DNA of 64,000 bases from Loripinus fragilis (taxonomy: Eukaryota > Mollusca > Bivalvia > Lucinida > Lucinidae). Under the pieces are notes generated by a model. That model was given only the letters and a program-made list of their open reading frames with translations, ran no database searches and was not told where the DNA came from. Of this stretch, positions 42,501 through 56,400 are shown piece by piece. The position numbers and the translations under genes are program-made. Location: assembly GCA_964019695.1 (NCBI GenBank), contig OZ026520.1, forward strand, positions 34,719,120 to 34,783,119. Reading direction: 5' to 3'. Each line of letters starts with the position of its first letter. The first letter of the stretch is position 1.

Positions 42501-45500
42501 TAACAAGTTTTGTATATGTTCCACTGCCTATGTATAGAAACAATGTTTGCTTTGATGAAATTCATCGAATAATGAAATAAAAATGAAAAGTCACTCCTGC
42601 TGCCCCTAAAATGAAAGTGGATTCATCCAAATGATAAGGATGGGAATGTCCATTCGTCACAAGCTGGTTATAAATTAGCTCATTTACAAAAGCTTATGAA
42701 TAAATGCACTTATAGTTCCTGAAGAGTCCAGTATATATGAGCCGCGAATTGAGATTTCCAACAATATGGTATGTGCCAACAGCAAAGCCCCAGATCAGCC
42801 TACGCCTAAGCGCAGTCTGTTCAGAGATTTGCTAGTCGCTTGATTATTATTTGACTGTTAAGCTACTGACCGAACAGCATTTAGAGATGCTAAGCTTAAA
42901 TGGGGACTGCACAGGCTTGTCCGAGTCTACACTTCTCAAATCACATGCCGCGGCTCGGTTAGTGTTTATATATTTTTACTAAAAAGCCAGATACAATGCA
43001 TCCTTAAAATTAAGGAAGACTTAGGTTAAGTATTTAATTTTCAAGATGCGAAAAATAACGTTTTCAAACTGATTAAAATTAAAACAGTTTCATTTCTCTG
43101 AAGATCACGATGATTACTTTGACCCGGCGTCTGATAAGGGTCTCCACTGTTTGCTTCAAGAATACTATAAACACGATTAAGATTTGAATAAAAATGAAAA
43201 ATACCATCCAACAACCCTAGAAACGGAAATCGACTGGTCCGAATTATAAGAGTGTGAAAGTAAAAAAAAGGCTGAGTTGGTTCACTGGGTTGAAACGTAC
43301 ACAGGATATTGCTCCAAAATGAGCCGATGTTTACACTGAATTAGGAAAAAAACACACAACGTAGGTAAGGAAATCGGGAATTTCTCCTATTTAATTCTTT
43401 TTCGGTACTTGGCGTGTACCAATTTAGAATCGCTATATGTATATTTAGCAAATTGTATGCATGATTTGGCATCAAACACTGAACTTGATAGTGAAAATCA
43501 CAAAAAGAAAGTCGTGCTCATACCAAAATTTAGACACCTATCCCCAAAAAGGAATAATATTGAACCAAGAAAGCAAACTATTAAAATTCTGAATCGGCCA
43601 TTTTTTTGCAATGGCATTTAAATAACAATACTGAAAATTTCAGCCTCGTAGGTTGAAACTTGACGGAGATATGGCTCAAAACTGATGGTCAGTTAGTCTC
43701 AAAAAGGGTACTGGGGATTGGGAAATCTCAGTTTTAGTGTACTGGAGTATTGTTTTTTAGTGTACTGGGTATTGAATTGAAGATTAAAGGATAAAACAGA
43801 GTTTGGTTGCTAATTGGAGCTCTTCATGATATGCCGATATGGGATGTTGTTCCAATTATATCCCTTACCGAATCTGAACCCCCATCAGCCACAATTTATC
43901 ACTTAATCTTATGGTACTGGTTGTTTATATGCACAAGCGTATGCAATGGAGGCTAAGCTGACTCTGTGTAAAGGCATTACTTTTTCAGATTATTTGCTGC
44001 ATGCACATACAAATTACAATTTTGGACGGACACACAGGCATAAATTTAGGCGTCTGGTACCCCTGGCTGGCTGCGCATGTATTTTAAGGGATGAATTTAC
44101 AAAAATATACACTAGGTCACAAAAGATGAGCTTTATACATGTACATATGATACACCGTCCAAAAGCCATACATGTTTACGGCTATAAGAGTGTTGAAGAA
44201 CCTGTCAAAGCTAAAAACAATGCACAATTTCTTTCATATATTTGCTGTTTGCAAACATAAAAAGGCTTTTAATTAATGCATTGGTCGAATGTTATGGGTC
44301 TGATCTCACTGGATAGCTGCGCTTGTACATGTATTGTTAAGGGATTGATTTAGCGAATTCATGCATGACCTAAATAATAATTGCGACGCGAGAAAGCCTA
44401 TCTTCAAGTTAAGTGATCAGGCAAGTCTGTTTGGCTTCAGAGACTAGTACAGTGTATATTGACTTTCCAGAGATTGAACATCAAAGGTGATAATTAGTTT
44501 GTGCGCATTCACAAGATTGTCTGCATTTATGTTGTGGGCATGCAACAAAGTCAGGATGTTATTTTTTGCGGTGGGCCAATATAGCCTCTAAAAGCCGAAA
44601 TGCTGGTATGCAAACAAGGATGGCTCTGGGGAGCTTGCAGAAGTGTACAATCTTGATTGATTTGTTTGTTTGATTTGATTCTTTACATCCCATCAACAGT
44701 ATTTCAGCTATATAGGGACAGGTCTTCCTGGTTGAACCAGTACTTAGGTAGGAATTACGTTCTTGTTCAAGGACACAACGCAGTGAGGCTTGTGAAACTT
44801 GGACCTGTGGCCCTTTGGTCTCGAGTCAAGCACTCTACTGCTGAGCCACTGCGCTCTTGATTAAGGCTTTCCTGCTTGCTGAAATTAAGGCGTCTGGTTT
44901 CACTTGATGGCCGTGCATGTTGTTTAAGGGATGATTTAATAGGCATATGCAGCAGATTGTAATTAAGTTTGATGCTACAACCGTTAGGCCCTGGGATAGA
45001 TATGGTGTAACCCCACCCTCCCACAGGCTGAATTTTGTTGACTATGATTTCCATAAAGCCTAATATGTTACAAGTTTTGTTTTTGAAACATGTTAGCCAT
45101 CTGGCAACTGTCACCTAAGCCTGTAACATCCTGTTACACGTGTTTGTTTTGTTTGTTTTGATTCTTTACATCCCATCTAAATTTTGGTGTGAGCATGACT
45201 TTCATTTTGTGATTTTCACTATCAAGTTCGGTGTTTGATGCCAAATCATGCATACAATTTGCTAAATATACATATAGTGATTCTAAATCAACACACGCCA
45301 AGTACCGAAAAAAGAATTAAATAGGAGAAATTCCAGCATGTCTTTCAGTTATATAGGGACGGGTCTTCATTGGTTGAACAAGTACTTAGTTAGGATTAAT
45401 GTTCTTGCTGAAGGATACAACGCAGTGACGCTGGTGAGGCTCGAACCCATGGCCCCTCGGTCTTGAGTCAAGCACTCTACCACTGAACCACTGCGCTCCC

Positions 45501-48500
45501 TCTGTTACACATGTTACCTATCAAAAATGGTTAAATGACATGAAATGTACAAACGTCAAAATGTTATTAGAGGCATATAAATGAGTTAAAGTTTTAAATT
45601 TTCATATAGCCCAATCATAAACAACAAAACCTTTTTATTTAAAACAAAATTATACGGTCCACTATTTTATGGATGTGACATTTTGCATTACTACCCTATT
45701 TCTTGGAAATTATTGTGGCTGTTGTTTCTTCTGAAATGTTTATTATTGGTCATAGGGTCTGGTGTTTGATGCTGCCACAAAGACGATAAACTGAACTATC
45801 CAAACTCCAAAGACCAGCTTTTTCTTTACAAAATATCTTTTGTAGGCATTTGAAAATGGCTACCAGTGTATTAATTTTTAATAATAACAAATAAGTTTTT
45901 TGCTAAAAAACATGGATTAAGTCATGCAGTTTAAAGAAAGCCCAAATATATTCAGCTGGCATGTTATGAGAGAGATTATTAACAGTAAATTATACTTGAG
46001 TAGCGTGCTCATCTTGAAAACATAATGCAAATAATAACATATATAACATCCAAAAATATCTGTGCATGGACCATCCCATTTAGGTTTTTTTTGTACACTA
46101 TGATTTTCTAAAGATATATTAAATGTTTAGAAGAATATAAGATGCAAAATGGCTCAAATAAGGTTCTGGCAGCTAGGGCTTTACTTTGTTACAGTCACGT
46201 TGACTCTGTTATCTTTTAAAAATCTCTAATCCTATAGTGCAAATACAAAGTTGAATCTAATTCTTATTCATCAAAATACTAATTGCATCGAAAGCTCTTA
46301 AATACTTGCAGCCAACAGCCAGTATGCAACAAAATAATCTACAGCTATGATAATACTGTTATATACGTTACTTAATGAAATATATTACTATTTAGAACAG
46401 TGCTTTCACTTGACCATTGGCTGCCAAAAGACCTCCAAAGCATTGTTCATTATGATTCACTACAAACTCATTATATAAGCCACAAAGTAATGTAGGCCAT
46501 GGGATACATATGGCTTTGTCTCTCCCAGGGGTAATTTTGCAGACTATGCTATTCATATAGCCAAATGTCTTATAAGTTTTTTGAAATATATTACCCCTCA
46601 GACAAGTGTCGTGTAAGCCATGAAACACCTGTCACGTACGTTACTCTCCAAAATTTATTCAAATTACATGGACTGTTAAAATGCCAAAAAAGTTATGAGA
46701 CATTCAAATGAATTGAAGTTTAACGTTTCTTTATAGCCCCACCATTTAGCAACAAAACCTTATTATTTTAAACAAAATTATGCTATCCACTATGTTACGT
46801 GACGTTTTTCATTGCTACCCTATTTCTGGGAAATAATTATGCCTGTCGTTTCTTCTTATTACTGACAAAAGGGTCAAGGTTTTGGTGTTATCAAAAAGAC
46901 AACTTACTGACCTATCCAAAATTGTTAAGACCAGCTCCCTAGCTGTTATAGAATATTTTTTGTAGACATTTGACTTGATAAGTTTACAATAATAACACAC
47001 ACATTTTTTGGCTAAAAAACATGGAATAAAGACATGCAGAGTAAAAACAAATATATTCAGCTGGCATGCTATGAGATTGGGTACCAGCAGTAAATTATAC
47101 ATAAGTGGCATGCTTATCTTGAAACCATAGAGCAAATAGTAACATACATATCATCCAAAAAATAAGCTTATGGAAGCCCTCTCCCCATTAAGTAGTTATT
47201 TAGTACAATATGATATCCTTAAACTGCATCAAATGTTTTTTAGAATATAAGATGCAAAATGGCTCATGTTAGCTTCTGGCAGTATAGACTTCACTGTGTA
47301 ACAGCCATGGTAACTCTGTTACCCTATAATAGTATCTAAATTTATTGTACAAATACAAAGTTTAATCTAATTCTTATTTAACGACATGCTCATTGCATTG
47401 AAAGATGTTAATAAATGCAGGCAACAGCCAGTATGCAAAGCAATCTAGATTTATGATAAAACTGTTGTACACGTTACTTAATATCAAATATATTATACCA
47501 CAGCTGTATTAAATACAGTGTTATCACTTGACCATTGACTTTCATAATACCTCTGAAGCTTTGTTTGTCATAGTTTGCTACAAACTCATTATATAAACCA
47601 CAAAATTATATTCGTTAGCTCATACACAGTTAGGAGATTACCCTGCAATATCAAAGTTTACTATGTTACCCTAATAAATAGGAGCTTCTATAGTAAGATA
47701 GGAACTTCTTTAGTAATAATATCAAAGTATTTCTTATTCTTACATGTCAATATATTTTTCTTATTGAAAGCAAAGGACTAAAAATATGAACCTATTTTAC
47801 AGTTACATATGTTGCTTTCTTTTATATTTATCATTTAAGTGTAATAAAAGCACTATATGAGTTAAAACTACTAGTTGATATAAATTGCTGCCATTTGAAG
47901 GCCCACTTATGCGAAATATGATGAATAGTGTCCTTATTAGTATAAAGCATATTACTGAAAAAAAACTGATTGAAGCATGGGTGATTTGGAGGAAGATACT
48001 TGAACTTAAAGCACATAAACTACCATAGAAGTTTTTTGTATCAAATATGTAACCAACATTAAAAGAACTGCTAATTTTAATGGTAAAATTACTTTTCATA
48101 AAATGGTTTATGATATTGTTTATCTGAGTCGTAAAAATTTAGTCCACGTATGACAACCTTCATGCCTACCCCTATAGTCACCATCTATTTTTTTATCTAA
48201 AGCATGTCCAATTTGGCTGGATTTAATGTGAATAATAAAATCCAATAAGCCAGCATAATTGATTTTGAGAGGGCTGGTTGCTTTGCTTAGTTTGTCTTCC
48301 TGGTGTCTCGTGATTGTTGTGTGGCTCTTCCTCGCAGTGCCATGGGATTGTCTGCAGTTTGTGATTGGGGTATTTCCTGATCATACTCACTATTTTACTA
48401 ACGCAAAATCAACCTGAACCATAAATATTCCATATATCACCCATTGTAAAATAATTTTATCAAAAATTAAAACACTTAATATTTATGAAAATGAATGTAG

Positions 48501-50380
48501 AACTTTATCAATTATTTTTTTTTTCTATCAGAACTGGATTGGTTGAATGTCTGCCATAACCTGTAAATGGTGTTATGTGACTTTTTAGTTACTGTAAAGG
48601 CGGCACCTCTGAATGCATGATAGGTAAAAGCTGAAAATTAGGCGTGGTTTTATGAAAAAGTAACTATCATATTGCGCCATTGCCTCAGATTAGAAGCAAA
48701 ACACGTTATTTAGTCCTTAAAATGCCAGCAAAATAACTGCATCTGAAAATGTCTATTTAACATAAGCATAGGGGCAAACATTGTGGACACAGACCAGACT
48801 GCTCATACAGGAGCAGTATGATCTGGGTCCTACAGGAGCAGTCTGATCTGGGTCCACAATGTTTGTCTGTGAGGCTTCAAATATTTTAGTGGATGGCAAA
48901 AAACATACATTTTGTGATTACGTGCTTAAAGGGTTAATAAATGTGAGTTCAGTGTGTATACGGTTAGGATTTTCAGAAATGCACGCTTGCTTGTGTGTCC
49001 CAAAAAGCTGATTAACTCTTTACCAAACTATAAATAAAAGGTTATTTCCCTTCCTTAGCAGATGAAATAGCCAAACCTAGCCCAGATATGAATATTAAAT
49101 TGCCGCCTTTACAGTAAGCGAAAAGTCTATTAATACAATCATTTAGGCAAGACCTAGTTTGTAACTAAATTAAACTCCTGAAACATTTAGCAATGGAAGT
49201 GTGGTTCAGTATATATACATGTACTTCAAACTGCTTTTATTGCCAAAGCAAACACTATGGATCCTAACCAGACTGCTCCAAAGATAAGTATTATCTGGAA
49301 ACATAATGTTTGCAAATAAGGCTTCCAAAGTACACCAGCAGATTAGAGCAAACATTTAGTCTGTTCTGAGTCTTAGAGGAGCGTAAAGTCAATTGTTAGT
49401 TTGTCAGGACTGAAAGGTAGAATGGCAGAGAGACGTACGGACGGAATCAAGCAATTCTATAGTACTTAAAACTGATTTTGATTAGTAGGATGCTAAAAAG
49501 GGCTAAAAATTACCTGCCAATCCTCAGTACACCAAATTTAGACAATATGCATTACCCAGTACACCTTTTCCCAATCCCCAGTACCCTTTTCGAGACTAAC
49601 TGACCATTAGTTTTGAGCCATATCTCCATCAAGTTTCAACATACGAGGCTGAAATTTTCAGCATTGATATTTAAATGCCATTGCAAAAATTTGGCCGATT
49701 CAGAATTTTAATAGTTTGCTTTCTTTGTTCAATATTATTCCTTTTTGGAAATAGGTGTCTAAATTTTGGTGTGAGCACGACTTTCATTTTGTGATTTTCA
49801 CCATCAAGTTCAGTGTTTGATGCCAAATCATGCATACAATTTGCTAAATATACATATAGTGATTCTAAATCGACACACGCCAAGTAACGAAAAAAGAATT
49901 AAATAGGAGAAATTCCAGATTTCCTTACCTTCGTTATGTGTTTTTTTTCCTAATTCAGTGTAAACATCGGCTCACTTTGGAGCAATATCCTGTGTACGTT
50001 TTCACCCAGTGTGGTTGGATAAATCAGTAAAATGTAACGAAACAAACCCGATAAAACGGTCAGTTTAGTGTGTTTATTGACTCGTAAAGCAGGCGGGCTG
50101 ATCAGTGTCCAGGGCGTCCTTTATCGCAGCGGGAATCTCACATTGGCATGTCTCATTTATTGACCGACCTGTGATGAAACTTAAACGGTATAAGATTATA
50201 TGATATGGTAGTTGGCGCCATTTATCCACGCAGTCTGATCAGCACCTTGGTATTTGACTGCCTAGTTTTCTTCTTCAATAATCACATGCGACCAGCCAAT
50301 GTGAAGAACGGGCATTGTAGTCCGATGCATAACGTTCCCTCTTTTTATTAAATCGGGACTTCGGTCCAAGATTGGGAGAA

Positions 50381-50431
<51 letters not shown>

Positions 50432-53400
50432 ATAGGGTTTATGACAGATGTCCTTCTTACAGTTTAAGTTTCGCGAAAACTACCAGTGCCTCGATCTGGG
50501 GTCTGTTTCCGTTATAAAGAACTCAGTGGCGCAGGCCAGCACGCGCAAATTGTGCAGTCTGATCAGTGTATTTAATTTACCACTGGGGAAATGTTAGCCT
50601 CTAGCATGCGCGGATCCAGAAACTTTTGTTGAGGCGGTTCAACTTTTTTTTTTACTTGGATCAAAATAGCTCTATAAGCGGGCCATCATTTGCGTTTCGC
50701 ATGCGTACCGATCTCGATGATGGCCCAATAGCTTTATGCTTTTTAGGGAATCCGGACCAGCACTGCTAAGAAACTCTATATGTTTATGATTTTTCAGTGG
50801 GTGGGGTGTTACACCAATATGCACAATATGATTAGACAACGCAGTGACGCACGTGAGGCTCGAACTCGCAACCCCTTGGTCTCGAGGTGAACCACTGCGC
50901 ATTTGCATAAAACTATTAAAATCTTTTAAGTCTCATCCGAGTCTACACTGAAATGGGATGTCGAGGTGTTGAGCTGGACTATATTGTGGGATTTCCATTA
51001 GGCTGATTGAAAGAAGCCAGTTGTCAATGATAATCCAACTAGTCCAGCAAAACTTTATAGCTCAAAAGCAGAAAACACCAAAGGCACTGATCAGCCTGTG
51101 CGAAAAAAAATGGAGGATAATTGATTTAGCTGGTTAATAAGTGCACCCATAACAATGCAAAACAGAACAAATTACAAAAGCACAAATATTACGTAGTATG
51201 ATCGGCAATAGATTTAATACATTTATTTATTACAACATTTCAATTGAACAGTCCATATTGATTGCTCTGTATTATTTAAAGAAATTGCTTGAAATAAGAA
51301 GAATTAGATAAACTCTACGCGTAAGAAATGTCACAAGCGAGTTCGTGTTTAACGTCCCACAAACAGTTATGGTCATATGGAGACGGGACAAAGGCTTAGA
51401 GTCTCATCCAACAAGCTAGAGGAGCCGGAATCGAACTCGTGACCCCGGTTTAATGGGAGAGGTTAACCCACTACACCACGACTGTTTTTAAAAGGTTCAT
51501 AGTCACTCAGTCTCACTGAACGTCTAAGTATGAGATAATTACATACGCATACAGTGGAGAATCGGATCAGCGATCGCAAATCTGATAAGGATCGCCGCTA
51601 TTTTATTTCAGCCCCATTATAAATATTTTAATAAAAAATAGTAAAAAATCTAACCCCCCCCCCCCCCCCTCAAATTGTAAATTGGCTGGTCAAAAAACGA
51701 ATGGAATCACCATTCAAGTTAAAATTTATCTATTAGGGATTTCAGTTTTTACTTGCTCATCGCAATAAATCACCACACTCATTGATGTTTAAGTGAATTA
51801 AACCTTTTCATTCTGATGGGTTTTCCCATTCATGTAGATACAATAAGCATGGTTTGTCCATTTTGTAATTTAAGGTGTTAGCAAACAGTGCAGACCCTGA
51901 TGGAATGTGTTTGTGTTTAAAGCACGAGAACTAACTCTCGGAGTGCTGAATTTCAAACAGGGAATTTTCAAGTAGTCGCTAGTTAGACTGCTCCCAAAAT
52001 GACAGGCTAGTCTGGGACACTTTTATGAACATGCCTTTCCTCTCCGAATTAGTGTGAAAATGGTTTAATAAAATTTTCAGAAATACCATCAGAGTGGCTA
52101 GCAGTTTGAACTCAGATCAGGCCTGACATATGTTTTGCAAATCTTTAAATTTAGATATTTCCAATGAGTGTCCACAACCGCTTTCAATGAGTGTCCGCAA
52201 CGTACGATTTCTTGGCATAATAATAAAATGATTTTTGTAAAATTAAATTCAATTAAGCGTCCAATCTACCATTTGACTAAATTGTTGCCACATACATTAA
52301 TCCGTTTCATTAGTCCACCAAAACTGCAACTAAGGGAGTAAATTTAAGCTATTATAGATTAATAGGTATATGTCTTTGTTTTGACAGGTGTTTACATGTA
52401 TTATGTAACATTGCATAAAACGGCCATCTGTTTTCTAACATGAACAACGTCTTATCGGAAGCACACTTTAGCAAGACACTTTAAAATATTGCGTGGATGG
52501 ATTAACATTGTATTAGGAATTTAACAATATTATTAACTTTTTGCTTTATTTTTATTTATTATTCATTTTATTTTTTTGCATGATTTTTTTTCGTCCGCTG
52601 ATTTTGTTTTATTTCAATTGAAAAAAAAACTATAAATACAAACAAAGATCAGAAAATTCAATAACACCACCAGAATGCCTGACATTTTGGATTCAGACCA
52701 GGCTCCTACATTTTGTGGATCTGATCTGTATCAAAACTGGTTGCATACATGTACGTTATCAGCAGACCACATAAAATCACTAGCATCATCTCAAGTAGAG
52801 GACTTCTAGATTACATTATCGATATTCTAGGACTCGGATCTCTGACCAGAATTTTGCACAGTGGATTCGAGCGTGGATCCATCGTATAATCTAAATCACT
52901 AGATGTGTCTCAGTCCAACTATGACCGTTCATATCTCGTTTAGCTATATTTGAACGAAGTCTGACTACAGTGGGCCGAAATTGACATGGGCCGATTTTGT
53001 TATGGGCCGAAATGACCCGGAACCGTTTAAAGCAAGAAGAAATGGAAAGAGAGAAACAATTTATTTCTGTTTAAATTTTAGTTCGTTTCTTTGCATATGC
53101 GCACGATGTGGAGGCTATATATGCCTTTGATACCAGCAATTGAGAAAACCTGTTTTTGGAGTTTTGAGAACAACAAAGGCGCAGACCAGCCTGCGCATCC
53201 GTGCAGTCTGATCAGCACCTTTGTTATTCGCTAAGGCCTATAGGAAAGTTTCATATCTAGACTTGCTACGAGCGAATTTTCGATTTTCTAGCTAGTCTCT
53301 GTAGCTGTGCAGACTGGTTTGAATCTCACTTTTTCGGAACCCCCGAAGACAGGTTTTCTTGAGTCGCGGCCCAATCATTAGTGATAAGTCTAGTATTTTT

Positions 53401-56400
53401 ACCACAGAACACCAGTTTTTCCTCGCTACTTAACTAGAATTTTTGTTGGATTAGATATCTCAAACGGTAAAATATGTTATAACATATACATGTATATAAT
53501 TGAAATTTTAGAGCCGTGCCGTACCCTAGCCAATCCTCAGTGGACTGTCTACAGGTACGGGGGCCCGTATGCCTAGACTCGCAGTCTAGAGATACGGGAC
53601 CGTACCTCTAGAATCGTAGTCTAGGGATACGGGCCCTTCCTAACAGAAAACCCAGCAAAACGTCGGGCCTGGTCTGGATCCAGGCCAGCTAGGTCAGACT
53701 GCTGATAATAGTATTATCAAACATTTTGAAACCATATCAGGTCTGACAAAAAGTCAGGCATGATCCAAACTATTTGGTACACGGCTGCAAGACAACTGGT
53801 CTATGCCGGTCGAATGAAAAGAACTAGGTCCGTCTGCTGATATTCTTTCAAACATTCATTTGGACCCATATCAGGTCCGCCTAAACCTTGAGCCTGATCT
53901 GCATCCAAACATTTTGACGCTATGATGCATTAATTGAGCTATGCTCTTGTCAAACACTTTGGACACAGATTAGGTCTGAACTATTAGGCATATCTGATAT
54001 TATTTTCAAACTCCTTGAACCCACTGATACGTTGGGCCTGATCTGAGGCCACGACGATTCTAAGACCGATGAACGGCCAGCGCGTCTATGAGCAATATAA
54101 TCAAATGAAAAGTACCTGATATTCTTTTCAAATATTCTAGATCCAGATCATGTCCAACAAAACGTCGGGATTGATCTGGAACTAAACTGTTTGACACTAT
54201 GATGTTCTCATTGAAAGTTATATAAAAAAAACGAGTCCTGATATTATTTTCAAACATTTGGGACCCAGATCAGGTTCGATAAATTTAAAAACGTCGGGCC
54301 TGCGGACGTCTCTGCTCATGAAAAATAAGCGGGTAATTCAGAGAAATGGATCGGATCCCGGTGTAACTGTTAATAAGAACAATCTCATCAGTATCTAGAC
54401 GGATTATTACAGGCTTTAATGGTAAAGTCAGGAGAAGGTCTAGGGTTATAGTCTGCCATTTTTATTCGTAGTTAAAGTTGAATAAACTACCAGGTTTAGC
54501 CGAACCATCTCTCTTGGATCCGATGAGCCATCTCCATAGGATCTACTCTGAATAACACAGATTTTAGCCCAGATAATCTTATTATGTTTTAACCTGACAA
54601 GAATGAGAAACGGTTTAGGTCCATATATATGTGTAAATGTAACTGCACAGCAGCAAATTATAAAGTACTATCTCAATGTAGAAATTGTCTGTGAGAATAA
54701 TCTGAAAGATTTGATAAATGGATCGGAATCCGGAACATGGGGAAGAGTCTGCTCATGTGAACCGTCTCATTTGGACTTTCGTTTAAACATGAAAATAGTG
54801 AATTGAGCGCATAATCATGAAATGACTGTATATCAACCGCACTTTTAAGACTGATGGAAGCGAACATCCAGTTTGAGGAATAAATTTCATATTCATAGGG
54901 ACACTTTTTTCCTCATAAATGTATGTCCAACGACAAGAATAAGCTTTCTAAAAATGATCTTTAGTTCTGTACGAGCAGCAAAACCGCCGGTAAGCCATCG
55001 TCTAGGCGTTGGCTGATTACATACGAAATAAGAACCAAAGTCATTAATATTGTCCCCACATATGTTTGTTTAAAAATCAATTTTTGCTTCCATTACTTAC
55101 CAAGTCTGCAGGAATGTACAGTAAGGCTAGTCTTATAAAGTATAGTGCTTTATACGTAGGTGTTATTATGTCTAACTTCAATGAAAACAGAATGTAGGAC
55201 AAAACATCCCGAGACAAAACATCCCATGCCATTTTATGACACCCCGGACAAAATTCCCCATGCCATTTTTGCTGCCCTGGACAAAACCTCCCATGCCATT
55301 TCTGCCACCCTGGACAAAACATCCCACACTCTGTTTAAAGCCTATGAAAGTGCATAAGACATCCTATTTGGTTAATTGTCACATTTACTAATATTCTTAA
55401 TGTACCAAACCTATTGAAATGATTGGAGATCAAAGGTAGATAGATAATTAGACTAATTAGACAAAAATATGTTTCCCAATTATAATAGTTTGTTTCATCC
55501 AAACTGTAAAATGATTTCTTTTATGATGTAATTGGCTTCTTAACACTCAAATTTAGTTGTTTGTCACAAGAAGATATAAATTTTATTTACACTGTGAAAC
55601 TGCCTTTCAATCAATTTAAGATCTAGATTATATCATTTGGACAGTCTTACTAGGGCATTCACTGCTAGTACATGTAATAGTAGATGAAGGTCGCAAATGA
55701 GACTTACCCTAAAGGAGCAGTCTGAGTGTGGGATGTTTTGTCCGGGGTGGCAAAATGGCATGGGATGTTATGTCCGGGGTGACAAAAACAGCATGAGATG
55801 TTATGTCCGGGGTGACAAAAACAGCATGGGGTGTTTTGTCCTGGGTGGCAAATCTTTGTGGGAGAATTTGTCCGGGTGGCAAAAAATGGCATGGGATGTT
55901 TTGTCGCGGGATGTTTTGTCCGGCTCCCATGAAAACATATATGTAGCTAAGATGTCTGAACTTTGATCTACTACCGTGATTGGTATTGTGCAGTGAAGAC
56001 TCTGTCTTTTACGCTGGACGAATATCGAGGCACATCTTATTCTTCAGTGACCAACTACATACTGCACTTTAAAGCTGAATTGTTGTTTTTTGTTTGTTTT
56101 CAAATAAATGTTGTGTGGATTTGTATTTTACACTATTTTATGACAATAAATAAATAAAAGCCCAATTTATGTTTTTGATTTCTTATGCCCAATTTTTATA
56201 GAAGTGCTTCTGTCAAAAGTAAACTAGAAAAAAATATATCTTTAAGCCGTGTCCCTGTCTTCTGATACGCTTTAAACCAGACCCACTGATGGTTGAGCCT
56301 TCGGGTACTCCTAGACGAAATACCACCCCTAAGAAATGAGCCTCGCAGAATGACTGATTTAGAAATGAAATCTAACTACACTGTCTCTAGAGTGGTACAT

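Noticed and set aside
43946..44260. 104-codon plus-strand frame
   Set aside because: No recognisable domain, no repeat-independent support, composition like surrounding intron.
51400..51488. tRNA-like sequence with near-canonical B box
   Set aside because: Followed by a SINE-type body, and the acceptor stem does not pair by eye; treated as SINE.
55697..55966. 89-codon frame with repeated GWQNGMGCYVRGDKNSM-like units
   Set aside because: Translation of the foldback minisatellite; both strands and several frames are open for the same reason.
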